From: Bacteroidetes Order II. bacterium
Lineage (GTDB): Bacteria > Bacteroidota > Rhodothermia > Rhodothermales > UBA2364
Assembly: GCA_016788705.1 (NCBI GenBank)
Contig: JAEUSQ010000023.1
Coordinates: forward strand, 1-64,000
Direction of reading: 5' to 3'
Length of the DNA: 64,000 nt
Positions 42,655-51,537 of this stretch are shown here, piece after piece. Below the pieces are notes generated by a model, which was not told where the DNA came from, did not search any database, and worked only from the letters and a program-made list of their open reading frames with translations. The position numbers and the translations under genes are program-made. The number at the start of each line of letters is the position of its first letter. Position 1 is the first letter of the stretch.

Positions 42655-44298
42655 ATGATTGCACATTATTTCACCCTAAAAGCGTTGGCCATAGAATGGC
42701 AAGACCAATTTAATAATGCGGTCTTGGGCGATGTCTATTCGCAGAGCAAGGGTGAACTGGTATTGGCAATAGGTACGCCACAAGGGGACTACGCACTTCG
42801 GGCCCAGGCCAACACAGGCAGAACAGGGGTTTTTATGACTGAAGGATATAACCGCGCCAAACGAAATGTCCTCACCCGTTTTGAGCCAGCCATTGGCCGG
42901 AGCATCACCAAAATCACGGTAGCAGACCGTGACCGCTTCCTTTTGATCCACTTAGACAACCACTTACAAATCCAGATGCGGCTATTTGGACCACAGGCCA
43001 ATGTTTTTTTGTTAGATGCGGATGGACACGTTATAGATGCCTTCAAAGCGGCGCATAAGTGGATCGGGCAACCACCTCCGGCCATGCGTCCGGCTGAAGA
43101 AGTCGTGTCCTTTGAAACCTTTACCAAGCGCTGGGAAGCAGCTTCTGGAAGCAAAACGTGGGTACAACAGTTGCGCCGTACCGTACCTTTCCTCAACGAA
43201 CTCCTTTCAACCGAAGTATTATATCGGCTCGAAGGTACATGGCCCCATGCATCCTCAGTGAAGGCACTTTTTGAGACCTCACACTCCCTTTTGACAGAGC
43301 TGTCTCGACCAAAACCCCGTCTTTACTGGGAGGGCGAGCGTTTGGTGGCGTTTTCACTGATCCCCCTTGCTCATTTGTCAGCCTTTCGGGAGGAGTCTTT
43401 CCCCACAACCGATGCCGCTGTACGGGTATATTGGCGAAGATTCCTCGGCCAACACACATTCCAGCGCCTGCATGATCCGCTGCAAAAAGCCTTAGAGAAT
43501 GCGGCAGAACAAACACGCTTCCGGTCGCAACAAATGGCACACGAACTGACGCAGCCCAGTCGGGCAGACCGGTATGAAAAATGGGCCCACCTGCTTATGG
43601 CACAAGGCTCCCCCATTCCGAATGGCCAAACGGAGGTGCATCTTTCCGACTTATTTGATCCCGGTTCTTTGGAGGTAGTCCCACTCGACCCCAAAAAAAA
43701 TGGGGTAGAAAATGCCCAGCACTATTATGATAAAGCACGCAAAACCCGACAATCTCGCCTCTATGCCGAAGAACGTTGGCTGGAGACAGAAGCCCTCTTG
43801 GAAACCATTTTGGGATTGATACAAACATTGGCGCAACTAAGAACTGCCCAATCCGTCGAGCACTTTCAGGTCCAATATGCAGAAGTATTGACCAAATTGA
43901 TTGGACATCAACACCTTGGACAGGAAATACAGCCATTTAGGCGTTTTCAAATTGCCGGATACGAGGTTTGGGTTGGTCGGAATGCACGCGAAAACGATTT
44001 ACTGACGTTCAAAAATGCCCAAAAACATGATTTATGGCTCCATGCACGGGGCGTTTCCGGATCACATGTATTGCTCAGACGGTCTTCCAAAACCCAAGTT
44101 CCACCCAAAAGTGTAATAGAGCAGACAGCAGCCATTGCGGCTTATTTTAGCCAAGCCAAAAACAGCTCTTTGGCTCCCGTCATTTATACGGAGCGAAAGT
44201 TTGTCCGAAAAGCCAGGAAAGGTGCTCCTGGCGCGGTTATCGTGGAGCGTGAACAGGTTTTATTAGTGGTACCTGCTTTGCCGAAACACGCAATTTAG
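42655..44298 (+). CDS. NFACT/RqcH-like ribosome quality-control protein
   Basis: 547 residues. The N-terminal NFACT-N domain starts YFTLKALAIEWQDQF, a middle helical part with coiled coil (about 350-400) follows, and the C-terminal NFACT-R domain contains GRNARENDLLTF and DLWLHARGVSGSHVLLR, its hallmark, plus the final VIYTERKFVRKARKGAPG. Bacterial RqcH marks stalled nascent chains with alanine tails on the free 50S subunit. Long annotated as fibronectin-binding protein in Firmicutes, but no surface signal is present here. Confidence 0.9.
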   Translation: MIAHYFTLKALAIEWQDQFNNAVLGDVYSQSKGELVLAIGTPQGDYALRAQANTGRTGVFMTEGYNRAKRNVLTRFEPAIGRSITKITVADRDRFLLIHLDNHLQIQMRLFGPQANVFLLDADGHVIDAFKAAHKWIGQPPPAMRPAEEVVSFETFTKRWEAASGSKTWVQQLRRTVPFLNELLSTEVLYRLEGTWPHASSVKALFETSHSLLTELSRPKPRLYWEGERLVAFSLIPLAHLSAFREESFPTTDAAVRVYWRRFLGQHTFQRLHDPLQKALENAAEQTRFRSQQMAHELTQPSRADRYEKWAHLLMAQGSPIPNGQTEVHLSDLFDPGSLEVVPLDPKKNGVENAQHYYDKARKTRQSRLYAEERWLETEALLETILGLIQTLAQLRTAQSVEHFQVQYAEVLTKLIGHQHLGQEIQPFRRFQIAGYEVWVGRNARENDLLTFKNAQKHDLWLHARGVSGSHVLLRRSSKTQVPPKSVIEQTAAIAAYFSQAKNSSLAPVIYTERKFVRKARKGAPGAVIVEREQVLLVVPALPKHAI

Positions 44299-44384
44299 AC
44301 AATAAAAGCAAGAGCCTTGGTGCTAAATTTCGTATCTTGCTTTCTTGGGCCGTTTTTAGGCACACCGTACGTTTTCTTGATAAC

Positions 44385-44972
44385 ATGAGTGAAATTTTTC
44401 ATTTTGTTAAAGCAGGCTTTCGAAACCCTTTGCATGTAGGTGCATTGATGCCGAGTTCTCCCGCTTTAGCCCGTGCTATGGTCGAAGGCTTGGAGATTAA
44501 ACCGGGCCAAACGGTATTGGAATTAGGCCCCGGCACGGGGTCTCTGACACAAGCCCTGAATGACCGACTTCCCCAGGCCACCTGTTATTTGGGCATTGAG
44601 CGCGATCCGCACTTTGTGACATTGTTACAAAAACGATTTCCACATCTTCGTTTTGTAGCGGGAGATGCTGTCAATGCCGTTCATATCTCGAATGAACATG
44701 CAGAAGGACCCATTAAGTATATTATTTCAGGCCTGCCCTTTGCCACCTTGCCTGCACCGGTGCGGGCGGCCATCTTGGAAAACCTGACCCACCTGCTGAC
44801 GCCGGGCAGTGTGTTCAGAACATTTCAATACCTTCATGCTTCCCGGATACCACAAGCAATGGCGTTTCGACAATACATGAATGACCGATATGGACATGCA
44901 AAGCGCAGTCCGGTAGTCCTCCGGAATATTCCGCCAGCCTATACCTATACGTGGCATATACCACATTCCTAA
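44385..44972 (+). CDS. Class I SAM methyltransferase (PmtA/KsgA-like)
   Basis: 195 residues from the ATG at 44385. The start FVKAGFRNPLHVGALMPSSP, the motif I VLELGPGTGSLTQAL and the ISGLPFATLP loop resemble phospholipid N-methyltransferases of the PmtA type. A related rRNA dimethylase is possible but the length is too short for KsgA. It is alone between the RqcH gene and a membrane protein. A TATCTT motif lies at 44333, without TTG at the right distance. Confidence 0.78.
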   Translation: MSEIFHFVKAGFRNPLHVGALMPSSPALARAMVEGLEIKPGQTVLELGPGTGSLTQALNDRLPQATCYLGIERDPHFVTLLQKRFPHLRFVAGDAVNAVHISNEHAEGPIKYIISGLPFATLPAPVRAAILENLTHLLTPGSVFRTFQYLHASRIPQAMAFRQYMNDRYGHAKRSPVVLRNIPPAYTYTWHIPHS

Positions 44973-45035
44973 TTCCAGATGGACACTTCGTTTGCAACCG
45001 CCACCGTTTTTTTTTATTATGCCTATCGTGCAATC

Positions 45036-45049
45036 GTTTTACGTAAAAC
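45036..45049. promoter_or_regulatory. Perfect 14-base palindrome upstream of a membrane-protein gene
   Basis: GTTTTACGTAAAAC reads the same on both strands and lies 57 bases before the start codon at 45107, preceded by a run of T (45006-45015). It could be an operator; no regulator is identified. Confidence 0.4.
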
Positions 45050-45106
45050 CTTCATTCCAATGTGCCTTTAACGGGTAGGCATTGCTTACCATCAGAACAC
45101 TTTCCC

Positions 45107-45796
45107 ATGCCACCCCTGCCACTTCATATCCCTTCTATCTTCATCTTTACCACGTTGCTTACGTTCTGGTTTGTATTTCGGGCCATCCGAAATGCGGGCT
45201 ACACCAGTACGCGGGATATGGCTCCTCGGTTTGTAATACTGGCACTCGTCTGGCTTGTAGGTCAAGCCATTTTGGGGCTTACAGGATTTTACACCGATAC
45301 CTCTGGAATTCCCCCACGCGCCATTTGGCTTATTTTACCACCGATTTTGGTCATTATTGCCTTATTTATGGCCTCGAAACAGTTTGTGGAACGTGTGTCG
45401 GCAGAGACCCTTACCTACCTACACCTTGTCCGAGTACCTATTGAAATTGGTTTATTCTGGTTGTCACAACAAAAACTAATACCAGAAGAGATGACTTTCT
45501 CCGGTCATAATTTCGACATTATAATGGGCTTAACCTCACCAATTATTGCCTATTTTGGCTATACCCAGACCCGTTTATTTAAGCCATTTTTATTGGGTTG
45601 GAATGTGATTGGGCTGGTTTTCCTGCTCATCATTGTGGTACATGGTATTTTGGCCCTGCCCTCTGTTCTGCAAATGTACGCCTTTGAACAACCAAACCGA
45701 GCGATGTTGTATTTTCCTTTTTTGTGGCTGCCGTCTTTTATTGTACCCAGCGTTTTATTTGCCCATTTGGCGTGTATTCGCCAGTTGATTAAATGA
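45107..45796 (+). CDS. Polytopic membrane protein of unknown function
   Basis: 229 residues from the ATG at 45107, with about seven hydrophobic segments (first at 9-27, last at 200-220). No domain is recognised. Aromatic and Pro residues are common at segment ends; the only longer charged stretch is near residues 105-120. A palindrome upstream suggests own regulation. Convergent with the DciA-like gene. Confidence 0.65.
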   Translation: MPPLPLHIPSIFIFTTLLTFWFVFRAIRNAGYTSTRDMAPRFVILALVWLVGQAILGLTGFYTDTSGIPPRAIWLILPPILVIIALFMASKQFVERVSAETLTYLHLVRVPIEIGLFWLSQQKLIPEEMTFSGHNFDIIMGLTSPIIAYFGYTQTRLFKPFLLGWNVIGLVFLLIIVVHGILALPSVLQMYAFEQPNRAMLYFPFLWLPSFIVPSVLFAHLACIRQLIK

Positions 45797-45848
45797 TTTG
45801 CAACCTCTTATGCTTGTTGATAGACAACCTCTACGTATTGCAGGTCTC

Positions 45849-46139
45849 TCATCGGAAAACAATTTCTTCCACCCCTCCGCCTTCGAGTTCTTCATTCAGG
45901 CGTTGTAGCCATTCTTTTCTGCGCATGTAAAGTTCTTGCCGCCATGCTGGCGAAATGATTCGAACAAAAAGGCGCTTATCTTTGAGCCAAACGGCGTCGG
46001 TTACCCCATTAATCTGCGGCCCGACAAGTGTGGCCCACGTTTCGATCACCTTTGCGGTTTCCATACGTTCGCGCATTCCCCACTTATCAATAAGAGAAGA
46101 GAGCACCAAGCCTAATTTTTGCGGTTTATTACCAGACAT
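45849..46139 (-). CDS. DciA-like protein (DUF721)
   Basis: 96 residues from the ATG at 46139. The DUF721 domain (ETWATLVGPQINGVTDAVWL and LFVRIISPAWRQELYMRRKE) is complete. DciA proteins load or help the replicative helicase DnaB in bacteria lacking DnaC; the short length is normal in Bacteroidota. Upstream in-frame codons overlap the preceding gene and are not used. It follows the TIM-barrel/Yip1 gene by seven bases. Confidence 0.88.
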   Translation of the reverse strand: MSGNKPQKLGLVLSSLIDKWGMRERMETAKVIETWATLVGPQINGVTDAVWLKDKRLFVRIISPAWRQELYMRRKEWLQRLNEELEGGGVEEIVFR

Positions 46140-46146
46140 TTTTCCC

Positions 46147-47841
46147 CTAAAAAGATTGAGGAGAAGCAACGCTCCGTTCAAGCCCTTCTCTGACCAAGTT
46201 GGACAGGAAGTTCCATTCTGAAGACATCTCCGGAAACCGAAACAGCAGAAAAACAATCAGTACCAACGTAAAAATACCCACCCCACCCAAAACCAACATC
46301 CAAGTTGGCTTCTTAATGATATAGGCAAAATCATACGCAATCTGAAAAAAAGCGAGTATGTTTAAGACAGCCCAAAACACCAACAAATAGAGCGGTGGAT
46401 ACATGCTGGAAGTTCCCCAAATATTAAAAGTAACCATCGAAGCAAGCATCAAAAGGACCATAGGCCATTGCGCCCATACCGTAACCATGAGTGTTTTTTG
46501 CGGCGTGATGTTATGCTGCCCAACGTATCGGGCGAATCCATACAAACCCAATGCAATAACTACCATTACAAACGCAAAAACCAACATCGCCAATAAGGAA
46601 AAACTCCAAGGCAAACGTAGTGCCGCAAGCACAATAAACTGTGGTAAGGAAGGGAGTTCTTGTACAAAATATCCAAATGCGGCGTAGGGGCGTAAGGCGT
46701 AGAAAATAATCACGCTCGAAAGTCCGGCACAAAGCCCAAATGCCACAATCAGGAGCGCATTGGTTCCGGTATGTGCATCCCTTGAGCGGAGCAGATATTC
46801 CTGGTAAGAATCATGCGCCATAAAAAAACGTGGCAAAATATCTTGCAAGCGGTACGAAAGGATATAAGCGATTACAATAAGCGCAATGATGATCCATCCC
46901 AAGATGATCATCCATACCTGATCTTGTTCTAACGGCGTACCCGCTTTAAACGCAAAAACGGTTTGTTTGCCCGTAAAAATTCCTTTCATCACCTCGTAAC
47001 CAGGTCTTGGCTTTCCATCAGCCCCCAGAACTCCATACCCCAAGTTATGGTCTGTAGTGGCACTTTGGGCAAACATCGAACCGGGGACATCTTTCCACCG
47101 GTAAACAAAGATCACTTTCAAGGGTACTTGTGGTACAAATAAGAGTTTATTTAGTTTATTCTCCAGGTACCTCGCCTGTGCCTCGGGGCTATTTTGTACT
47201 TTATAACCTTCTCGCTTCTCACGAGAAACCCCCATCCCCAAGACCACCCCCATGGGCTTGCCACCTGTTTGCTGGTTCATCTGGCGGGCAAGTAATACAG
47301 GGTCGTCTCGATCTACTGCTTTGACCAAAACAAAGTCCACCGAAGGGAAGGCCTGATCCCGTTTTGTAAACGAAGTGGTGTAATACCCTTGTGTAAAAGG
47401 CGCTCCTTTTGTCCGAATCACATTCATCAGGCCAGAAAAATAGGTCATCGCAGCCGGATCACTGGTATCACAATTTTGCGCCAAGCCAAAATATCGGGCA
47501 GAGCGGTATTTTTTTGACTTTTCGATATTCTTGGACAAGGTCTTGATGGCATAAGGCAGCGCTTGCCGGAGCTCATTCACCGAGAGGTCGGAAAACGGCA
47601 ACTCCTGAAAAAACACCATCCCCATCGAGTCTGCCAACGCAAAAAGGGTATCACGCCACACCAAGCGTGTACGCAATGCCCGCACACCAATTTTATGCAG
47701 CGCCTTCAGCTCGGTGAGGGCCTCTTTTTCGGTTTTGGGAATATCCCAAACCAAACCCTTCAAAGGTTTTTCTTGGGCCATTACAGGGCGGAATATGCCA
47801 CAAAAAACGGCCAAAACGAATATAGGAATTAGGTATCGCAT
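46147..47841 (-). CDS. Secreted TIM-barrel-like domain fused to Yip1-like membrane domain
   Basis: 564 residues. The signal peptide is cleaved after VMA (Ala22), leaving Gln23. Residues of about 25-310 resemble the glycoside hydrolase 2 TIM barrel (KGLVWDIPKTEKEALTELKA, GYYTTSFTKRDQAFPSVDFV), but no clear catalytic Glu pair is visible, so it may be inactive. Residues of about 330-545 form six membrane helices of Yip1-like character. A periplasmic barrel on a membrane carrier is unusual. It precedes the DciA gene by seven bases. Function unknown; the GH2 reading is by resemblance only. Confidence 0.65.
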   Translation of the reverse strand: MRYLIPIFVLAVFCGIFRPVMAQEKPLKGLVWDIPKTEKEALTELKALHKIGVRALRTRLVWRDTLFALADSMGMVFFQELPFSDLSVNELRQALPYAIKTLSKNIEKSKKYRSARYFGLAQNCDTSDPAAMTYFSGLMNVIRTKGAPFTQGYYTTSFTKRDQAFPSVDFVLVKAVDRDDPVLLARQMNQQTGGKPMGVVLGMGVSREKREGYKVQNSPEAQARYLENKLNKLLFVPQVPLKVIFVYRWKDVPGSMFAQSATTDHNLGYGVLGADGKPRPGYEVMKGIFTGKQTVFAFKAGTPLEQDQVWMIILGWIIIALIVIAYILSYRLQDILPRFFMAHDSYQEYLLRSRDAHTGTNALLIVAFGLCAGLSSVIIFYALRPYAAFGYFVQELPSLPQFIVLAALRLPWSFSLLAMLVFAFVMVVIALGLYGFARYVGQHNITPQKTLMVTVWAQWPMVLLMLASMVTFNIWGTSSMYPPLYLLVFWAVLNILAFFQIAYDFAYIIKKPTWMLVLGGVGIFTLVLIVFLLFRFPEMSSEWNFLSNLVREGLERSVASPQSF

Positions 47842-48019
47842 ACCGGAAAATAAAGCAGTACCAAGAGGTTCGATCTGTTTGGCTGATTTTTTTTATTTGA
47901 CGATTCCCCAAATCTGAAAAAAGTAAAATCTTCGCAGTATTTGGCGTTTACCAACCGAAAAAACCTATTTTGGGCTTTGATAAACCATGATCATTCTTTC
48001 AAAGATTTCCAACATACAG

Positions 48020-48436
48020 ATGAAGCGCCTGAATGCTGCTATTTTAAATGCCCGAACAGGGCAGATTTTATTTTCGCTCCCCTTCTTTCTTTTTGGCGTG
48101 AAGCACCTATTGGCTGCGCCGCAGATTGGCGGGATCATGCCTGAATGGGTTCCTTTTGATTTGGCATTGGTGTACTTGACCGGCGTAAGTCAAATTGCAG
48201 CCGCCATTAGTATATACATACAAAAATACACCCGCCCAGCCATGACCATGCTGGTTATCTTGCTCTCCCTCTATATTTTCATCATACATTTACCCGGTGT
48301 ATGGGCGGGTGGAGAAGAAGCTTTTGGATACCTGACCGCGCTTCTTAAAGATTTAGGGCTCGCAGGGGGGGCCATGTTGCTCGGTTCTGGCATTCAGGAA
48401 CCAGAAGCCGATTCCTCGAAAGCATCCATTCTTTAA
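48020..48436 (+). CDS. DoxX-like membrane protein
   Basis: 138 residues from the ATG at 48020 (an ATG at 47987 would add 11). Four membrane helices with RTGQILFSLPFFLFGVKHLL and a following LTGVSQIAAAIS, the DoxX pattern. DoxX-like proteins are tied to thiosulfate oxidation or oxidative-stress complexes but are often of unknown role. Its stop codon overlaps that of the convergent MarR gene by four bases, as seen where a MarR regulator controls a DoxX gene. Confidence 0.75.
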   Translation: MKRLNAAILNARTGQILFSLPFFLFGVKHLLAAPQIGGIMPEWVPFDLALVYLTGVSQIAAAISIYIQKYTRPAMTMLVILLSLYIFIIHLPGVWAGGEEAFGYLTALLKDLGLAGGAMLLGSGIQEPEADSSKASIL

Positions 48437-48891
48437 AGTGGGGCCCGACGAAGCCGCTCAAGATAATCTATCAATAGTAAGTGCTCGGCATTAGATAAGA
48501 TACCAGATAAGCGATCAATGATTCGGTCGTGCGGTTCCTGAACAGCTTCTACCAAAGCCCGCCCAGAATCGGTCAAATGAACCTCTACAATGCGCTTATC
48601 GTGCTCGGCCCGCTTTCGAAGAATCCACAACTGCTTTTCTAACCGGTCTAATAATCTTGTAACATCCGGTGTCCGGTCAATCAGGTTTTCACCAATCTGA
48701 GAAACCGTAACATGCGCTGGATACTGCTTATACAGATACAACAAGACTTTATACTGCGCCAATGTAATCTGATAAGGCGCCAATCCTTTGGTGAGTTCGT
48801 TCATCATCCAATTGGCGGTTGCAATTAGATTGTCAATGGCCAATTGTCCAGGGGCGTACAAATCTTGTGCCGAGTATAACATGTCTGGCAA
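48433..48891 (-). CDS. MarR family transcriptional regulator
   Basis: 152 residues with a winged helix: QITLAQYKVLLYLYK, the recognition helix region ENLIDRTPDVTRLLDRLEKQ and the wing RKRAEHDKRIVEVHLTDSG. MarR proteins repress genes until a ligand or oxidant binds. The neighbouring DoxX gene is a natural target. No palindromic site is obvious in its own upstream region. Confidence 0.9.
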   Translation of the reverse strand: MPDMLYSAQDLYAPGQLAIDNLIATANWMMNELTKGLAPYQITLAQYKVLLYLYKQYPAHVTVSQIGENLIDRTPDVTRLLDRLEKQLWILRKRAEHDKRIVEVHLTDSGRALVEAVQEPHDRIIDRLSGILSNAEHLLLIDYLERLRRAPL

Positions 48892-48943
48892 ATGCGGAAG
48901 TTGTATAAAATATGGGCTTTATCACCCAACGGAACAGTAGCCT

Positions 48944-50047
48944 TTAGTTTATGCCAGCAGGAGGCATAGAAACCGCCTCTATGCTCAAGGTAATGGGTTG
49001 GATGGGTAATAAAAATGAAAAGGTTGAACCTTTACCCAAAGTACTTTCAACATCCAAATGGCTTTTATGGGCCTCGAGGATATGTTTTACAATGGCCAGC
49101 CCCAATCCTGTCCCGCCTTGGTCTCGTGAACGGCTTTTGTCCACACGATAAAATCGCTCGGTGATGCGGCCTAAATGCGCTGGTGCAATCCCCAACCCAT
49201 CATCCGTAACCGAAATATACACATCTTTTGTCCCTACCCTCCGGGCGGTCACTTCAATTCGTCCACCTGAACGGTTATATTTGATGGCATTGGTCAATAA
49301 GTTTGCCAATACTTGGCGTATGCGGTCGCGATCGGCTTTTACGAGGCTCAAGTTTTCCGGAATAAAAATGAATAGTTGAACCTCGTTGCGTTCCAGTAAC
49401 GGCTCCAACTCGTCTGCCACTTCTTGAACCAGTAATTTAAGTTCAAATGAATGGATATTCATCTTCAACTCGCCTGTCTCAATCATCGAGATGGCCGCAA
49501 GGTCTTCAACAAGGTTGTTCAGCCGTTCGGCATTACGCAAGATTTTTTCTACAAAGGCATGATTTACAGACTCGTCTTCGAGAGCACCGTCCAGTAAAGT
49601 TTCTGCGAACCCCTGAACCGCAAAAATAGGCGTTTTCAGTTCATGCGAAACATCGCCCAAAAACTCACGCCGATAATTTTCCAGTTGCTTTAGTCGGTTA
49701 ATCTCTGTTTGCATGGTATGACCAATCCGGTAAACTTGCCGAACGAGTTCATCTAAGGCATCTCCATGTGGGGGTTTGGTGCTGTCTATACCTTCAAAAT
49801 TACGCTTACGAATCCTTCGGAGGGTTGAATGGGCTAATTCAATTCGGCTGGTGAGAAAAAAACGTGCCGCAAAATACGAGGCCAATCCCATCGCCGGTAT
49901 AGACAAGAGGATTAGTAGTTGGAAACTAATGACCTCGCGAACAAGATAACCCACAGCCACCAATGTGGCCATTAGTGCCGCCGCTATAAAGGCCATTTTC
50001 AAGGCCAACTCGTCTATGGGAAATTTCGTCCGGCCTGTTTCGGGCAT
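48944..50047 (-). CDS. Sensor histidine kinase, PhoR-like
   Basis: 367 residues from the ATG at 50047. Two N-terminal membrane helices with almost no periplasmic loop, a linker, then HisKA with the phosphorylated His135 in GDVSHELKTPIFAVQG and an HATPase_c domain (NLLTNAIKYNRSGG, DDGLGIAPAH, GGTGLGLAIVKHI). No PAS domain. It starts four bases after the stop codon of the response regulator, forming one transcription unit; a TTG-initiated longer frame would overlap the regulator. Confidence 0.92.
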   Translation of the reverse strand: MPETGRTKFPIDELALKMAFIAAALMATLVAVGYLVREVISFQLLILLSIPAMGLASYFAARFFLTSRIELAHSTLRRIRKRNFEGIDSTKPPHGDALDELVRQVYRIGHTMQTEINRLKQLENYRREFLGDVSHELKTPIFAVQGFAETLLDGALEDESVNHAFVEKILRNAERLNNLVEDLAAISMIETGELKMNIHSFELKLLVQEVADELEPLLERNEVQLFIFIPENLSLVKADRDRIRQVLANLLTNAIKYNRSGGRIEVTARRVGTKDVYISVTDDGLGIAPAHLGRITERFYRVDKSRSRDQGGTGLGLAIVKHILEAHKSHLDVESTLGKGSTFSFLLPIQPITLSIEAVSMPPAGIN

Positions 50048-50051
50048 AAAG

Positions 50052-50741
50052 CTATTGTTTAAACCGATATCCAACCCCTTTTACCGTCTCTATATATTCT
50101 TCGCCCAGTTTTTCACGAATTTTGCGCACATGCACATCCACCGTCCGATCCACCACAAACACTTCGCTCCCCCAAACTTGGTTCAGAATTTCCTGTCGGG
50201 AATAAACTTTTCCGGGATGTGTTATCAGAAAATACAACAACTCAAATTCTTTTCTGGGCAGGCGGATTTCTTCTTCGCGCCTCCCTTCTACGGTACGGAG
50301 TACCAGATACCGCTCCCGATCCACCCGAATATCAAACATGGAGGCCACTTCAATTTCGGGTGCGGCTTCGGGTTGGGTTCTTCTCAAGAGCGTGCGCAGT
50401 CTGCTTATAAAGAGGTGTGTTGAAACGGGTTTAGGCAAATAATCGTCCGCGCCCGCTTCCAACCCCAAGATTTCGTCATTTTCTGTGGTTCTGGCCGTAA
50501 GCATAAGAATAGGAATCTGTGCAAAAGCCATATCATTTCGAATTCTTTTGCATGTTTCTACGCCATCCATACGAGGCATCATTACATCCAACACAACCAG
50601 ATCTGGGCGGGTTTCACGTAATTTTTGCAAGGCTTCTTGGCCATCCTCGGCCCAGAATACTTCAAAGCCTTCGCGCTCTAAGCGGTAACGCAACAACTGG
50701 AGAAGGTCAGGCTCGTCGTCAACCAATAAAATGCGGGGCAT
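50052..50741 (-). CDS. Response regulator, PhoB/OmpR family
   Basis: 229 residues from the ATG at 50741. Receiver domain with Asp8/Asp9, phosphorylation site Asp52 (VVLDVMMPRMDG) and Lys104; C-terminal winged helix with LYFLITHPGKVYSRQEILNQ and the final VRKIREKLGEEYIETVKGVG stretch. It is cotranscribed with the PhoR-like kinase downstream. Regulated genes unknown; phosphate control is possible but no pst/pho genes are in the window. Confidence 0.93.
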   Translation of the reverse strand: MPRILLVDDEPDLLQLLRYRLEREGFEVFWAEDGQEALQKLRETRPDLVVLDVMMPRMDGVETCKRIRNDMAFAQIPILMLTARTTENDEILGLEAGADDYLPKPVSTHLFISRLRTLLRRTQPEAAPEIEVASMFDIRVDRERYLVLRTVEGRREEEIRLPRKEFELLYFLITHPGKVYSRQEILNQVWGSEVFVVDRTVDVHVRKIREKLGEEYIETVKGVGYRFKQ

Positions 50742-50901
50742 AGTAGCAAGTATATTCGGCTCCAAAGAGCAAGTACAAGGTTTGGATTTTCGCCGTAGGT
50801 ACATTGGGTACGCTTTTGGACGGATTGTGCCCTTGGTCGTACCTCCGACATCGGCTTCATCCCAAAGTACAATGAAGCGCCGCCATATCCAACTGATTCA
50901 G

Positions 50902-51510
50902 TTAACCATTTTCTCGCAAAGCCAGCCGGATGAGTTCTTGTGCCGAAGTCAATTCCGGATGCGCTCGAAGTACCACCCGCAATTTCTTTTCGGCAAGGGC
51001 ACGGGAAAGCCCCAATGCCTCTAATGCAGCCAGTGCGTCTGCTCGTGCGGCTGTCTTTTCGGGCGAAGCACTTGGCAAAGAAGTAGTTGCGGGCAGGTCT
51101 AAAGCAGCAAATTTATCTTTTAGCTCAACAATCATTCGCTCGGCTGTTTTTTTTCCCACACCCGGAATTTTGGTCAGTAGTCCTGCATCACCCGATAGCA
51201 TGGCTTCTTGCAGTTCGCCCGGATTCATGGCCGAAAGTACCGCCAACCCCATTTTAGGCCCAATGCCAGAAACGCTGATCAATCGCTCAAAAACAGAACG
51301 TTCGCTTTCGGTAGCAAAGCCATAGAGCGCAACGGTATCGGTATTATTATTGATGTAATAATGAATAAAAAGCCGAGTCACCTGCCCCGTTTCCGGAAGC
51401 TTCTGAAAAGAAGAGGCCGGAATCAGCACACGATAACCCACACCCTGAATATCAACAATTGCTTCTGTAGGTTTTTTGACCACCAGCAATCCATTTAAAT
51501 ATGTAATCAT
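50902..51510 (-). CDS. ruvA: Holliday junction branch-migration protein RuvA
   Basis: 202 residues, full length. N-terminal OB-fold (MITYLNGLLVVKKPTEAIVD, GVGYRVLIPA), helix-hairpin-helix motifs LISVSGIGPKMGLAVLSAM and LTKIPGVGKKTAERMIVELK and the C-terminal RuvB-binding domain (ADALAALEALGLSRALAEKK). ruvB and ruvC are not adjacent. Confidence 0.96.
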   Translation of the reverse strand: MITYLNGLLVVKKPTEAIVDIQGVGYRVLIPASSFQKLPETGQVTRLFIHYYINNNTDTVALYGFATESERSVFERLISVSGIGPKMGLAVLSAMNPGELQEAMLSGDAGLLTKIPGVGKKTAERMIVELKDKFAALDLPATTSLPSASPEKTAARADALAALEALGLSRALAEKKLRVVLRAHPELTSAQELIRLALRENG

Positions 51511-51537
51511 TTTTATTTAAAAAGCAAGTTGGGCAAG

